Source: Gottfriedia acidiceleris (GTDB taxonomy: Bacteria; Bacillota; Bacilli; Bacillales; Bacillaceae_G). Taken from it: a DNA stretch of 64,000 nt. Both the position numbers and the translations under genes were made by a program. Of this stretch, positions 1 to 7,872 are shown one piece after another. Position 1 is the stretch's first letter. Every line of letters begins with the position of its first letter. The stretch lies in the NCBI RefSeq assembly GCF_002128425.1, contig NZ_NESS01000001.1:124001-188000 (forward strand), given 5' to 3'. The notes beneath the pieces were generated by a model, which did not search any database, had not been told where the DNA came from, and saw nothing but the letters and a program-made list of their open reading frames with translations.

Positions 1-231
1 GATAAATCTCATACCACTGGTATTGTAATTGGATACGTAGCTCTATTTTTTTCACTATTTTCGTTATTTTTAATGCCTGTATTATTTGGGATCGTTGGAA
101 TTGCACTAGGAATATACGCTGTAACTAAAGGCCATTCGACTTTAGGTTATACAGCAATTGGGTTTGGATTATTTTCGGTTATTGTAACTATTTTCTATAA
201 TTTATTAATCGTATTAAGTGCAATTCTTTAA
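1..231 (+). CDS. Membrane protein, C-terminal part (5' end outside window)
   Basis: An open frame enters from the left edge and ends with TAA at 229-231, leaving 76 residues. They form two strongly hydrophobic helices joined by a short loop (GIALGIYAVTKG) and end in a hydrophobic tail. Small two- to three-helix proteins of the DUF4190 kind look like this, but the family cannot be fixed from the fragment. No start is visible, so this is a partial gene. It is followed by a large inverted repeat that can end transcription from both sides. Confidence 0.6.
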   Translation, partial: DKSHTTGIVIGYVALFFSLFSLFLMPVLFGIVGIALGIYAVTKGHSTLGYTAIGFGLFSVIVTIFYNLLIVLSAIL

Positions 232-250
232 GGATAAATTGAAAAAAAGC

Positions 251-320
251 AAAAAAAGACCTTTAAGGTCCTTTCAGAATTATTGTAGACTTCATCTACA
301 TACTGAAAGGACCTTAAATG
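251..320. terminator. Large bidirectional inverted repeat/terminator
   Basis: The arms taaggtcctttcag (264-277) and ctgaaaggacctta (303-316) are perfect complements. A second inner stem, tgtaga/tctaca (284-289/295-300), extends the hairpin. It lies between the convergent partial gene on the left and the minus-strand gene at 405-1187. An A-run precedes the left arm, giving a T-run on the minus strand. Confidence 0.75.
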
Positions 321-404
321 CCCACTTAAATTCCCGCTGACAATTCACTTACTTAAGTAGTGTATCAACTTACTTAATTCACAAATCAATGACAATCAAT
401 TTCT

Positions 405-1187
405 TTAAACTTGAACGACAGACCATTCGTCATCTTTCTTTGAATAAGTTAAATTTGCAAAATGATTTGTAAGGTCACGATACTCTTCAACGTTTTCTAA
501 AATTTCATCTACTCCAGAATAAAAATCAACTCGGAAAATTGGTATTTCGATTACTTTTCTATTTTCAACACGCTCACTTAAATCAATTATTAACCCGTCC
601 TCCATTAAAGGATATAAAGTCAACATTAATTTAATATTGATTGGATTAATTTGTTTTGAACGATTAAATATATTTAAACTTCTTCTCTGAAGTTGTGTAA
701 TTTTATATGATATTACATTACAGAGCATAAAAATAAAGTCATTAGTTCGTTTATAATAAACCTTTTGATACATTCCATCACTAATGTTCATGTAAGCAAA
801 AGAATTGTTTAATCTTGGTATAAATGGTTTTTGTAATGGTTCTTTTTTGTGAGCAAGATAAAGTAATTCTGCAATTTCTTTAGGCTCAAGCTCGTCTAAA
901 TCCGCTAATTCTTCAAAATCGATCCAACAAAGGTCATCATGTTCACTATGTTCTAAAATAAATTGATTAATATATTCTCTTTCAACATAATAAAAAGAGG
1001 AATTTAAATTAAATTCGGACCATTGAATATCGTGTTTTAGCAAAAGAATGTTTTGAAGAGGAAAAGGAAGTCCTTGAACAAACTCTTTATAATTTATGCC
1101 AGATGTTATAAAGCAATGATTATGGTTATCACCATAAATATAGATAATCTCCTTTATTGAATCAATTCCCGCCAACGATATTGCCAC
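405..1187 (-). CDS. Conserved hypothetical protein, 260 aa
   Basis: I do not recognise a characterised family. The protein is soluble-looking, with no signal peptide or membrane helix. It is acidic in the middle (EELADLDELEPKEIAELL) and has a basic stretch (QLQRRSLNIFNRSK) around residue 165-180. The C-terminus is a mixed alpha/beta segment ending KKDDEWSVVQV. It appears monocistronic: the 300 bp downstream carry a bidirectional terminator and the next minus-strand gene upstream is 130 bp away. No function is inferred. Confidence 0.75.
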   Translation of the reverse strand: MAISLAGIDSIKEIIYIYGDNHNHCFITSGINYKEFVQGLPFPLQNILLLKHDIQWSEFNLNSSFYYVEREYINQFILEHSEHDDLCWIDFEELADLDELEPKEIAELLYLAHKKEPLQKPFIPRLNNSFAYMNISDGMYQKVYYKRTNDFIFMLCNVISYKITQLQRRSLNIFNRSKQINPINIKLMLTLYPLMEDGLIIDLSERVENRKVIEIPIFRVDFYSGVDEILENVEEYRDLTNHFANLTYSKKDDEWSVVQV

Positions 1188-1320
1188 CTTTAAATTTTTT
1201 CTTTATCATATCATACTTTATACTAAATTTATCATCAAAAATGATAAATTTAATTCTTTTTACCTAATATATTTTTACATTTTTTACCAAAATTTCGCAT
1301 GTCCTATCTCAAAAATACTA

Positions 1321-1704
1321 CTATACTGGAGGTCTACATAAAGAAGTAGTTTTTGTTTGAATTGGTTCTTTAGTAACAGAGCGAATACTCCATTCACCGT
1401 CATCATTTGAAAAATTAAATTTTACAAGAGTGTATGGTGGTTGTTGATCTTGTTTATATGCAACTAATTGAATTGTTGCTCCAAATACGTATGTACCATT
1501 ATATTTCTTTTTTATATTCGTTATTGACGCACAATTATATTGTTCTCCTGGACCGAACATTTTATATAAACGGTTATTTATACTAGGAAATAAGATTGAT
1601 AATACCGCGTCTTCTAATACTTCATTTTGTACTGCAACTGCATTTGCTGGTTTTGATGTTGCAATTAAGCACATTAATAAAATGATTATAAATCCTCTTT
1701 TCAT
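1321..1704 (-). CDS. Secreted DUF3888-type protein
   Basis: 127 residues. The N-terminus MKRGFIIILLMCLIATSKPANA is a classical signal peptide with a likely AxA cleavage site near residue 22. The mature part has the DUF3888 pattern: an early EDAVLSILFPSIN segment, a beta-rich middle (YVFGATIQLVAY) and a closing LVKFNFSNDDGEWSIRS motif. Such proteins are exported by spore formers and have no assigned role. The start has a GGAGGATTAG ribosome site 3-4 bases upstream. The gene stands alone, 170 bp from the spoIIP-like gene. Confidence 0.75.
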   Translation of the reverse strand: MKRGFIIILLMCLIATSKPANAVAVQNEVLEDAVLSILFPSINNRLYKMFGPGEQYNCASITNIKKKYNGTYVFGATIQLVAYKQDQQPPYTLVKFNFSNDDGEWSIRSVTKEPIQTKTTSLCRPPV

Positions 1705-1822
1705 ATCTAATCCTCCATCTTAGGTTTTTAACAATTTTCTTAGTATCTATTCTTTACAATTATCTAAAAGGATATGAAAGCGAGTTTAAAAGCATATGGA
1801 TACGTAAAAGCCGGAGCAACGA

Positions 1823-1866
1823 AAAAGAAGACCATGAAAATTCTATCTTTTCTCGGTCTTCTTTTC
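1823..1866 (-). terminator. Terminator of the spoIIP-like gene
   Basis: aaaagaagacc (1823-1833) and ggtcttctttt (1855-1865) form an 11-bp perfect stem just after the stop codon on the minus strand, and the arm supplies the T-rich tail. Confidence 0.8.
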
Positions 1867-1877
1867 AGTTAATTACA

Positions 1878-3005
1878 CTACTGATGATCCCAATAGTATT
1901 TGCTTAATATATCTGAGAGCAAGTCGATTGTTCTATAAAGTTCAGGCAATGTATTATCGACTCCTCCTACTTCAATTAATATTGAGTTTGGAGATAAATC
2001 TTGGTTATAAACGCCATTTCCTTGTTTATAGTTTTTACTAAATATTCCTCTTGTTAAACCTTTGTTAAATTTCATAATTTCACTATTTAAATTTTTAGCT
2101 AACGCTAAGTTCTTTCTATAATTTTTGTTTTCTACTCCAACAATAAAGTAAAGCTTTGCGTATTTTTGACCATTAATCTCAGTAGTAGTCACATTTTTTC
2201 TTTGATCATCACGATGTATGTCAATAAGATAATTTAAATCCTTATCTTGATTAATCGCATCTTGTACAACCAACCTAGACATTTTATATGAACTTCCCCA
2301 ATTCCAATTTCTTTTCGTTAATTCAGCTCCAATATTTGTTTTATCATCAATCGCACCGATTCCATTTGCTTCTAAATTGTTTTTCAATCGTTCACCTAAT
2401 AAGCTAACATTTACTTTAGGAGACGAAGCTTGATTTGGCGACTTTGCACCTGGTATTAAAGGTAAAAATGATTCCCAGCTATGTGTGTGGTAAATAAAAA
2501 AGACATCTTTTCCATTTGTAGTTTTTGATGGTGGATTTGTTGGATTTTTAATTGGTTCATTCACTGGATCTTTAACAGTTGGATTTTGGTTAATTTCGTC
2601 GAGTGTTAGGCTTGATTCTATTGGAAGATTCGTAAAATCAATTCCTTCGCCAGCAACTAAGATATTATTTTCGAATTTTGTCATACTTGATATTTCATGT
2701 ACTAATAAACTTTTTGGATCGTACAGTCTAATATTGGTAATAAATGAAAAAAGAATATTTGTGATAGGTTGTCCATTTTTATTTGAATCGTCACCTGACT
2801 TAAAATGACCATTTTCATATTCAAACGCTTTGATAAATCCTTCATAGCTCATTTTTTCGAACCATTGATGAACATAATATGATTTAGTATTTTTCATTGA
2901 TGTTACGAATAAACTTGCTAACAAAAATAATAAGACAATGCCTACAAAGACACTTGCCGTTACACGTTTAAGATTAATAGATTTTATATATATTGATTGT
3001 CTCAT
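1878..3005 (-). CDS. spoIIP: Stage II sporulation protein P (SpoIIP) family
   Basis: SpoIIP-type cell-wall amidase/endopeptidase acting with SpoIID and SpoIIM during forespore engulfment; it is membrane-anchored and faces the septal peptidoglycan. The 375-residue protein has one N-terminal membrane helix (about residues 16-38) and a linker rich in Pro and Asn. The hydrolase domain opens with DVFFIYHTHSWESFLP and continues through LNYLIDIHRDDQ to a C-terminal ILIEVGGVDNTLPE; these His/Glu motifs are the metal-site signature. An upstream in-frame start adding ten residues is possible, but AGAGGTGA sits 5 bases before the ATG at 3005, so that start is chosen. Bacilli often carry more than one SpoIIP-like copy, and whether this is the essential one cannot be told here. 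Confidence 0.88.
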   Translation of the reverse strand: MRQSIYIKSINLKRVTASVFVGIVLLFLLASLFVTSMKNTKSYYVHQWFEKMSYEGFIKAFEYENGHFKSGDDSNKNGQPITNILFSFITNIRLYDPKSLLVHEISSMTKFENNILVAGEGIDFTNLPIESSLTLDEINQNPTVKDPVNEPIKNPTNPPSKTTNGKDVFFIYHTHSWESFLPLIPGAKSPNQASSPKVNVSLLGERLKNNLEANGIGAIDDKTNIGAELTKRNWNWGSSYKMSRLVVQDAINQDKDLNYLIDIHRDDQRKNVTTTEINGQKYAKLYFIVGVENKNYRKNLALAKNLNSEIMKFNKGLTRGIFSKNYKQGNGVYNQDLSPNSILIEVGGVDNTLPELYRTIDLLSDILSKYYWDHQ

Positions 3006-3150
3006 TAAATCACCTCTAATAAAACGTATGTACAAGCCCTATAAAATAGAATTAAAAAATTATTAAATCCTATTAATTAAAGTCTACCTATTTAAAGGAG
3101 GTTGAGTGGAACTAACTCATTTATACTTTTTTTAGAATTTAGATTAGTAA

Positions 3151-3180
3151 AAAAGAGATGCCTTAAAAGACACCTCAAAA
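3151..3180 (-). terminator. Terminator of the coat-like gene
   Basis: gagatgcc (3155-3162) and gacacctc (3169-3176) pair on the minus strand using two G-U pairs, and the plus-strand A-run at 3148-3154 gives a T-run after the stem. Confidence 0.65.
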
Positions 3181-3221
3181 AAAGTTCGTAATTAAATAAG
3201 AGAAAAGCTTTTTTAAATAGA

Positions 3222-3662
3222 TTACATATTATTATTGTTGCAGCGATTAAATGCTGTGAACGGGTTTACAACGCAACTATTTCTTGCAGCTTCTAATTGA
3301 GTTTCACAAAATGAGCTTGTTGCTGGTGATACCATACTGTTATTCATATTTCTATTTCTATTTCTTCTACATCCACCACGTCTATTATTACTCATATTTC
3401 TGTTTTCATTTCTGTTTTCATTTCTGTTTTCATTTCTATTTTCATTTCTGTTTGAATGACCATTATGCATACTTTCACTCATTACTCTGTCATTGTCATG
3501 ATGCATACTTTCACTCATTACTCTGTCATTGTCATTATTTCTATGGCAATCACATTCATTACAAGGTCTACGAACTTCAACAAACTCTCTCATATCTCTT
3601 GCTGGTGAAACTTCTTCTCTTTCTCTTTCTCTTCTACGATTGCAACCACAAAATCCCCACAT
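3222..3662 (-). CDS. Asn/Arg/Cys-rich repeat protein, probable spore coat component
   Basis: 146 residues of extreme composition: Arg/Glu-rich at the start (CNRRREREREE), then two copies of a HxxNDRVMSESMH unit, then about five NRNE units and a GCRRNRNRNMNN stretch. It ends in an ordinary-looking segment, SSFCETQLEAARNSCVVNPF. Seven Cys residues are scattered as in cross-linked coat proteins. There is no signal peptide. The start is supported by AGAGGTG upstream of ATG. No homologue is recognised by name. Coat-like function is inferred from composition, repeats and the sporulation neighbourhood, not from a domain. Both repeat sets are also exact at DNA level, so repeat number probably varies between strains. 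Confidence 0.65.
   Translation of the reverse strand: MWGFCGCNRRREREREEVSPARDMREFVEVRRPCNECDCHRNNDNDRVMSESMHHDNDRVMSESMHNGHSNRNENRNENRNENRNENRNMSNNRRGGCRRNRNRNMNNSMVSPATSSFCETQLEAARNSCVVNPFTAFNRCNNNNM
3398..3535. repeat. In-gene tandem repeats (12-bp and 36-bp units)
   Basis: Two arrays lie inside the coat-like gene. About 4.5 copies of the 12-bp unit tttctgttttca run at 3398-3450. A 35-bp stretch is repeated exactly at 3465-3499 and 3501-3535 (period 36). Both periods keep the reading frame. Confidence 0.9.
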
Positions 3663-3880
3663 TTAAGAACACCTCTATAATTATTTATTGTACATTTATA
3701 ACATACGTAGAAATTTAGATATTGAATGTGTACATGTCTATATATGAACAAGTTTTTTATATTATTTTTCTATTATTCATCTCATTTCGGTAAATGAAAT
3801 TTCTAAAATTGTCATTTTTATAAGAAATAGTTAGTTGTTTATCTTAAAATTTTAAAAAAAATGAGCCAAATAGGCTCATT

Positions 3881-4765
3881 TTATTTGTTACGGTATACAT
3901 ACTCATCTTTTGGTGGTTGAATCTCCTTAATCTTAGTGACGTCTAAATAAGGAATGTTTACTTTAAATGGTTGATAGTACATTTGTTGTATATTACCAGT
4001 AACTTCAATCCATTGATCATTTTTTAACGTTTGCCCTTCAGGTAAATCAATTAGCAATCCATACACACCTGAATCGGCAACACAGTGAATAATTCCAAAT
4101 CTAAATAAGAAAACTTGATTTTTATTTAATCCTTTTTCATGATAAATAAAGCCTTTATAAGTTAACTGCTTTCCTAAATATTTTCCCGGCTCATCGTATA
4201 ATACTTCCATTCCTTTAAGAAAGTCATAATCATTTAGGACAATGCTTTTTTTATTTATATATTCTTTTGATTCTTCTTTTATTAATTTTTGATATCCTTC
4301 TTGCCCATAGTAGACACTTAAATCTGGCTTTAAATATTGCCTTTGCATAAAAGGATCATTATTACCCGGTTCTGAAACAGGGAAATGAAACCCTTTTGCT
4401 TGAACAATCGTAGAATCCAATGTTGCAACTGGTAAAAATATACCTGTAAACAATGGAAAGATGAAAACTATGCCATTTAAAAACTTTTTAAAACCTTTTG
4501 CTTCTTTATGAACATGTCCATGTACACAAGTATGATCACACGTATGATCATGATGGTGTCTATGGTCGTGGTCATGTTGTTCATCCTCATCATGACTCGT
4601 TCTTAAAGTATGAATTACTTGAATTAAAGTTAGAAATGCAAATAATATCCCAGCTGTTAGAGATAAATATGAGTATTTCATATTAATATATTTTGAGATC
4701 GTACCTTTAATATGCAATTGCATTAAGAAGAAGGTAAATCCTAATAGTACATATGCTCTTGCCAT
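3881..4765 (-). CDS. ycgQ: YcgQ/TIGR03943-type membrane protein with His-rich loop
   Basis: 294 residues. Two membrane helices (about 1-22 and 28-53) are followed by a loop of about 35 residues packed with His, Asp and Cys (DEDEQHDHDHRHHHDH then CDHTCVHGHVH). A further helix around residues 95-115 leads to a C-terminal soluble domain (Y-GK-L-YKGFIY, FGIIHCVADSG, WIEVTGNIQ) that resembles an OB-fold. Proteins of this family pair with a YcgR-like permease and are thought to form a two-part transporter; the substrate is unproven. The His loop suggests metal binding (inference). The gene starts 12 bp after ycgR with an AGGGAGAA ribosome site, so the two are one operon. Confidence 0.85.
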   Translation of the reverse strand: MARAYVLLGFTFFLMQLHIKGTISKYINMKYSYLSLTAGILFAFLTLIQVIHTLRTSHDEDEQHDHDHRHHHDHTCDHTCVHGHVHKEAKGFKKFLNGIVFIFPLFTGIFLPVATLDSTIVQAKGFHFPVSEPGNNDPFMQRQYLKPDLSVYYGQEGYQKLIKEESKEYINKKSIVLNDYDFLKGMEVLYDEPGKYLGKQLTYKGFIYHEKGLNKNQVFLFRFGIIHCVADSGVYGLLIDLPEGQTLKNDQWIEVTGNIQQMYYQPFKVNIPYLDVTKIKEIQPPKDEYVYRNK

Positions 4766-4777
4766 ATCGATTCTCCC

Positions 4778-5659
4778 TTAAATGAATAATGTAGTGAAAA
4801 AGGTTAATACAATTACTAATCCGATAATAGTGAATACATAGCGACTTTTGAAATGTTGGAATAACATTAATGTATTTTTTATATCGATCATTGGACCAAT
4901 AACCATAAACGCAACGATTGAATTTAAAGAAAACGTACTTTGGAATGAAGATGCTACGAATGCATCAGCCTCAGAACAAAGTGATAAAATAAAGGCCAAT
5001 GCCATCATTACTAGAATACTAGCAACTTGTCCATTACCTATTTTCATTAAAGTTGAAGTTGGAATGAATGTTTGTACGAATGCTGCAATAAATGCGCCTA
5101 AAATTAAAAACTTACCCATAGAGAAAAATTCTTCTATAGCATGTACACAAACACTCCATAATTTTTTCTTAACAGGTATTGAATGATCAACTGGAATTGT
5201 TACTAGATCGTGTTTTAAAGGATTTTCGATTTTTAAATATGATAATACGATACCAATTATATAAGCAATTATCATAGCAGCTCCAGCGCGATAAATAACC
5301 ATTTCAATATTATTACCAAAAGCAATAAAAGTTGCAAACAATACAATTGGGTTAATAATCGGCCCTGTTAACATGAACGCAACCGCTACATAGTGTGGAA
5401 CACCTTTTTTTATTAACCTACTTACAATTGGTACAATTCCACACTCACATCCTGGGAAAATAAATCCCAATAAAATAGCTACTAATACTGCTTTATATCT
5501 ATTCTTTGGTATTAATTTATATAACATTTCCTCAGTAATAAATATTTGAATGATCCCAGATATAAAAACACCAATTAAAATAAATGGTAATGCTTCGACT
5601 ACAATCGAAATGAAGATCGTATTCATTTGTAAAAATGAATGATAAAAATTCGTACTCAT
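4778..5659 (-). CDS. ycgR: YcgR/UPF0718-type permease
   Basis: 293-residue integral membrane protein with about eight helices. It carries the family hallmarks FPGCECGIVPIVSRL (residues about 67-81) and FILSLCSEADAFVASSFQ (about 208-225), the conserved Cys/Glu-bearing motifs of the UPF0718 (YcgR/ArsP-like) permeases. The partner YcgQ follows immediately. Efflux of a metal, metalloid or organo-compound is possible, but no substrate can be read from the sequence. GGGAGAGAG precedes ATG by 5-6 bases. A folded leader (5674-5738) sits between the stop of corA and this start and may control expression. Confidence 0.85.
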   Translation of the reverse strand: MSTNFYHSFLQMNTIFISIVVEALPFILIGVFISGIIQIFITEEMLYKLIPKNRYKAVLVAILLGFIFPGCECGIVPIVSRLIKKGVPHYVAVAFMLTGPIINPIVLFATFIAFGNNIEMVIYRAGAAMIIAYIIGIVLSYLKIENPLKHDLVTIPVDHSIPVKKKLWSVCVHAIEEFFSMGKFLILGAFIAAFVQTFIPTSTLMKIGNGQVASILVMMALAFILSLCSEADAFVASSFQSTFSLNSIVAFMVIGPMIDIKNTLMLFQHFKSRYVFTIIGLVIVLTFFTTLFI

Positions 5660-5673
5660 AATCTCTCTCCCAT

Positions 5674-5738
5674 GTACTTTTAAAAATGAAAACTCACATA
5701 ACCTCCGAATGACCGGCGGCTTTGTGAGTTAAAAGTAC
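5674..5738 (-). promoter_or_regulatory. Folded leader between corA and ycgR
   Basis: Read on the minus strand, ttaaaagtac (plus 5729-5738) pairs with gtacttttaa (5674-5683), and tgtgagtt (5723-5730) pairs with aactcaca (5691-5698). They enclose a GC-rich loop containing ccgcc and ggagg, unusual in this AT-rich background. The corA stop codon lies in the first arm and the last arm ends next to the ycgR ribosome site. No T-run follows, so it is not a simple terminator. It may be an attenuator or translational switch. Confidence 0.5.
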
Positions 5739-6670
5739 CTTTTTTTCCAAAATATTAGTGCAATTGTTGTTGATAAAATTGCAGATATACCAATTACAAT
5801 TGGAAACGCATGTGGTATTTTTGCTAATGGAATATTATCAACGTTCATCCCATAAAAACTTGAAACCATTGTTGGGATTGATAAAATGATTGTAATAGAA
5901 GTTAAAAATTTCATTACAATATTTAAATTATTTGAGATAACTGAAGCAAATGTATTCATCATTCCACTTAAGATATTACTATAAACTTCTGCCATCTCAA
6001 TTGCCTGTTTATTTTCGATAATAACATCTTCTAATAAATCTTCATCATCTTCATACATTTTTAATATATTCCCTTTAAGGATTTTTTGCATGACAATTTT
6101 ATTCGATTTAAGTGAAGTAGTAAAATAAACAAGACTTTTTTCAAGGTTCAGCATTGTAAATAACTCTTGATTTCTAGTAGATTGATGTAATTCAGCTTCA
6201 ATTTCATTTGTTTTACGATTAATTTGTTTAAGATAACGTAAATAATAAGAAGAAGTCGTATGCAATAGTTGAAGTGCAAATCTAGTCTTTTTAAAAGTAA
6301 AAAATCCTTTTACTTTTTGGTAAATAAATCGTTCAAAGATCGGATTTTCACTTAAACAAATTGTCACAAACGTGCTAGATGAAATAATCATCCCGATTGG
6401 TATTGTATCAAAAATTGTGTGCCCATTATCATCATGAGCTACAATTGGAATATCAACAATAATTAGAGTGTGTTCCCCTTCAACCTCTATCCTTGAACGT
6501 TCTTCATCATCAAGTGGGTCTTTAATAAAATCTAAATCTAAGTCTAATTTTTGAACTAGATATTGAATTTCTTGTTCTGTTGGATTGATCGCATTGATCC
6601 AACAACCTTTCTCAATAACATCGACTTGATTTAGTTTCCCTTGTGCATCTGAAAGATAAAAATTTAGCAT
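5729..6670 (-). CDS. CorA-family magnesium transporter
   Basis: 313 residues, the normal CorA length. The cytoplasmic N-terminal domain (about 1-245) is alpha/beta followed by long helices. Two C-terminal membrane helices follow, the first ending in the signature YGMN at about residue 274, the selectivity loop of pentameric CorA channels. It mediates Mg2+ (also Co2+/Ni2+) entry. The tail after the second helix, WKKRYF, is typical. AGAGGTGAATT precedes ATG. The stop codon overlaps the inverted repeat in front of ycgR, so some read-through into ycgRQ is possible. B. subtilis YfjQ is the nearest named relative I would suggest. Confidence 0.9.
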   Translation of the reverse strand: MLNFYLSDAQGKLNQVDVIEKGCWINAINPTEQEIQYLVQKLDLDLDFIKDPLDDEERSRIEVEGEHTLIIVDIPIVAHDDNGHTIFDTIPIGMIISSSTFVTICLSENPIFERFIYQKVKGFFTFKKTRFALQLLHTTSSYYLRYLKQINRKTNEIEAELHQSTRNQELFTMLNLEKSLVYFTTSLKSNKIVMQKILKGNILKMYEDDEDLLEDVIIENKQAIEMAEVYSNILSGMMNTFASVISNNLNIVMKFLTSITIILSIPTMVSSFYGMNVDNIPLAKIPHAFPIVIGISAILSTTIALIFWKKRYF

Positions 6671-6772
6671 CTTAATTCACCTCTAATTCTAAAACAAAAA
6701 CTACACAATAATAGCATACGAAACATTTATATATGTTTCAACCTTTATTAAAAAGAAAGTCTATTTTCTAAT

Positions 6773-6788
6773 AATCAAGCGCTTTCAT
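6773..6788 (-). promoter_or_regulatory. cre-like site upstream of corA
   Basis: On the minus strand the 16-mer ATGAAAGCGCTTGATT matches the CcpA cre consensus WTGNAANCGNWNNCWW at all but one fixed position. It lies about 100 bp upstream of corA, beyond any recognisable -10, so control by CcpA is only a possibility. Confidence 0.3.
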
Positions 6789-6829
6789 CCGTTATTTTAG
6801 TGAGCATTTATATTATTCACAAATAAAGA

Positions 6830-6858
6830 AAAAGGTCACTTATAGTGACCTATTTTTT
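6830..6858. terminator. Bidirectional terminator
   Basis: aaggtcact (6832-6840) and agtgacct (6844-6851) form a tight hairpin with A- and T-runs on the two flanks. It ends the small gene at 6857-7042 on the minus strand. Confidence 0.75.
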
Positions 6859-7042
6859 AGTATCCGCTTTTATAAAAATAATGCATATCACTTAATTCAT
6901 CAATGTATTGATAAACTTCTAACTGACTTTGTAATTGCTCTTTTGTATGTATTGAATAATCTTCCGTATTCAATTGATTTTGAACGTTTGAAAGAGTATT
7001 AGATAGATCAGATTTTAATGCATCATACGACATAGAATACAT
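6857..7042 (-). CDS. Small helical protein of unknown function
   Basis: 61 residues (MYSMSYDALKSDLSNTLSNV onward), predicted almost wholly helical with heptad-like Leu spacing and a Tyr-rich tail (MHYFYKSGY). An in-frame ATG three codons upstream is immediately preceded by GGAAGG with no spacer; the ATG at 7042 has the same GGAAGG nine bases upstream and is preferred. The hairpin terminator directly after the stop makes it a single-gene unit. No family recognised. Confidence 0.6.
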   Translation of the reverse strand: MYSMSYDALKSDLSNTLSNVQNQLNTEDYSIHTKEQLQSQLEVYQYIDELSDMHYFYKSGY

Positions 7043-7110
7043 AAAATTCATCCTTCCGATTGAAATTTATCATATTATATGTAATATTATGTAAAACAAA
7101 TCATATTTTT

Positions 7111-7707
7111 TTATTTTCTACCTTTTGCCACTAATTTTTTTATTAAAAAATATACAACAAATAGGGCGATCGCTATAATGATTAGCATTGGGGTATATGG
7201 AGCTAAAACTTCTTTAGCAGTTTCCCAGTTTTTACCTAATTTCTCACCTATTTTGATAAATAGTATAGACCAAGGAATGATTGCAAGAATTGTATAAAGT
7301 GTAAATTTACTTATTGGCATCTTTGCTAATCCCGCTGGAATCGAAATGGCATGTCTAACAACTGGAATAAAGCGAGCCGTAAACACTACTCCTACGCCAT
7401 ATTTTGAAAACCATTTTTCTGCTAAATCAAGGTGATGCTTATTTATTAGAATATATTTACCATATTTTTCAATGATTGGTCGACCACCAAAATAACCTAA
7501 CCAATATAAAAATAATTGTGCAATAGTCCCTCCTATAACTCCAGCTACTAAAGCACCTGCAAAATTTATATGCCCCCCGGCTACAAGATAACCAGCATAT
7601 GCTAAAACGATCTCACTCGGAATAACTTCTATCATTAATCCTAATGCTACCCCTAAATATCCTAATGATGCAAAAAATTCTAATATTTGATGTATAATAT
7701 TTGTCAA
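7111..7707 (-). CDS. DedA-family membrane protein
   Basis: 198 residues with the VTT/SNARE-associated fold: an early EVIPSEIVLAYAGYLV re-entrant motif, GVIGGTIAQLFLYWLGYFGGRP, and the diagnostic FTARFIPVVRHAISIPAG segment around residues 108-126, then two closing helices and a basic tail. DedA proteins recycle lipid carriers across the membrane; some Bacillus members flip undecaprenyl phosphate, others phosphatidylethanolamine. Which one this is cannot be told. The start is TTG at 7707, behind a strong GGGAGGGGG ribosome site. Monocistronic. Confidence 0.88.
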   Translation of the reverse strand: MTNIIHQILEFFASLGYLGVALGLMIEVIPSEIVLAYAGYLVAGGHINFAGALVAGVIGGTIAQLFLYWLGYFGGRPIIEKYGKYILINKHHLDLAEKWFSKYGVGVVFTARFIPVVRHAISIPAGLAKMPISKFTLYTILAIIPWSILFIKIGEKLGKNWETAKEVLAPYTPMLIIIAIALFVVYFLIKKLVAKGRK

Positions 7708-7811
7708 TAGGATCCCCCTCCCTTAAAAACAACTTGTACTACAATGATAATACATAGGAAGATAAAATATGTCAAAATAAAGCAATACCTTGATGAAAGT
7801 AACATATTACA

Positions 7812-7862
7812 TATAAAAAAGGCTGTCCAAGTCAGTGATCTGACATTAGAACAGCCTTTTAT
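7812..7862 (-). terminator. Terminator of the first OppA-like gene
   Basis: ggctgt (7821-7826) and acagcc (7851-7856) pair, with an inner gtca/tgac stem (7831-7834/7841-7844). The A-run at 7815-7820 gives a T-run on the minus strand. Confidence 0.75.
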
Positions 7863-7872
7863 CATTTCTTAA

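Noticed and set aside
3398-3535. Regular short repeats that could suggest a CRISPR array
   Set aside because: The units are contiguous with no unique spacers and lie in frame within a gene.
3284-3718. 144-codon plus-strand frame rich in Tyr/Phe/His
   Set aside because: Shadow of the coat-like gene created by its repeats; composition is implausible and it has no ribosome site.
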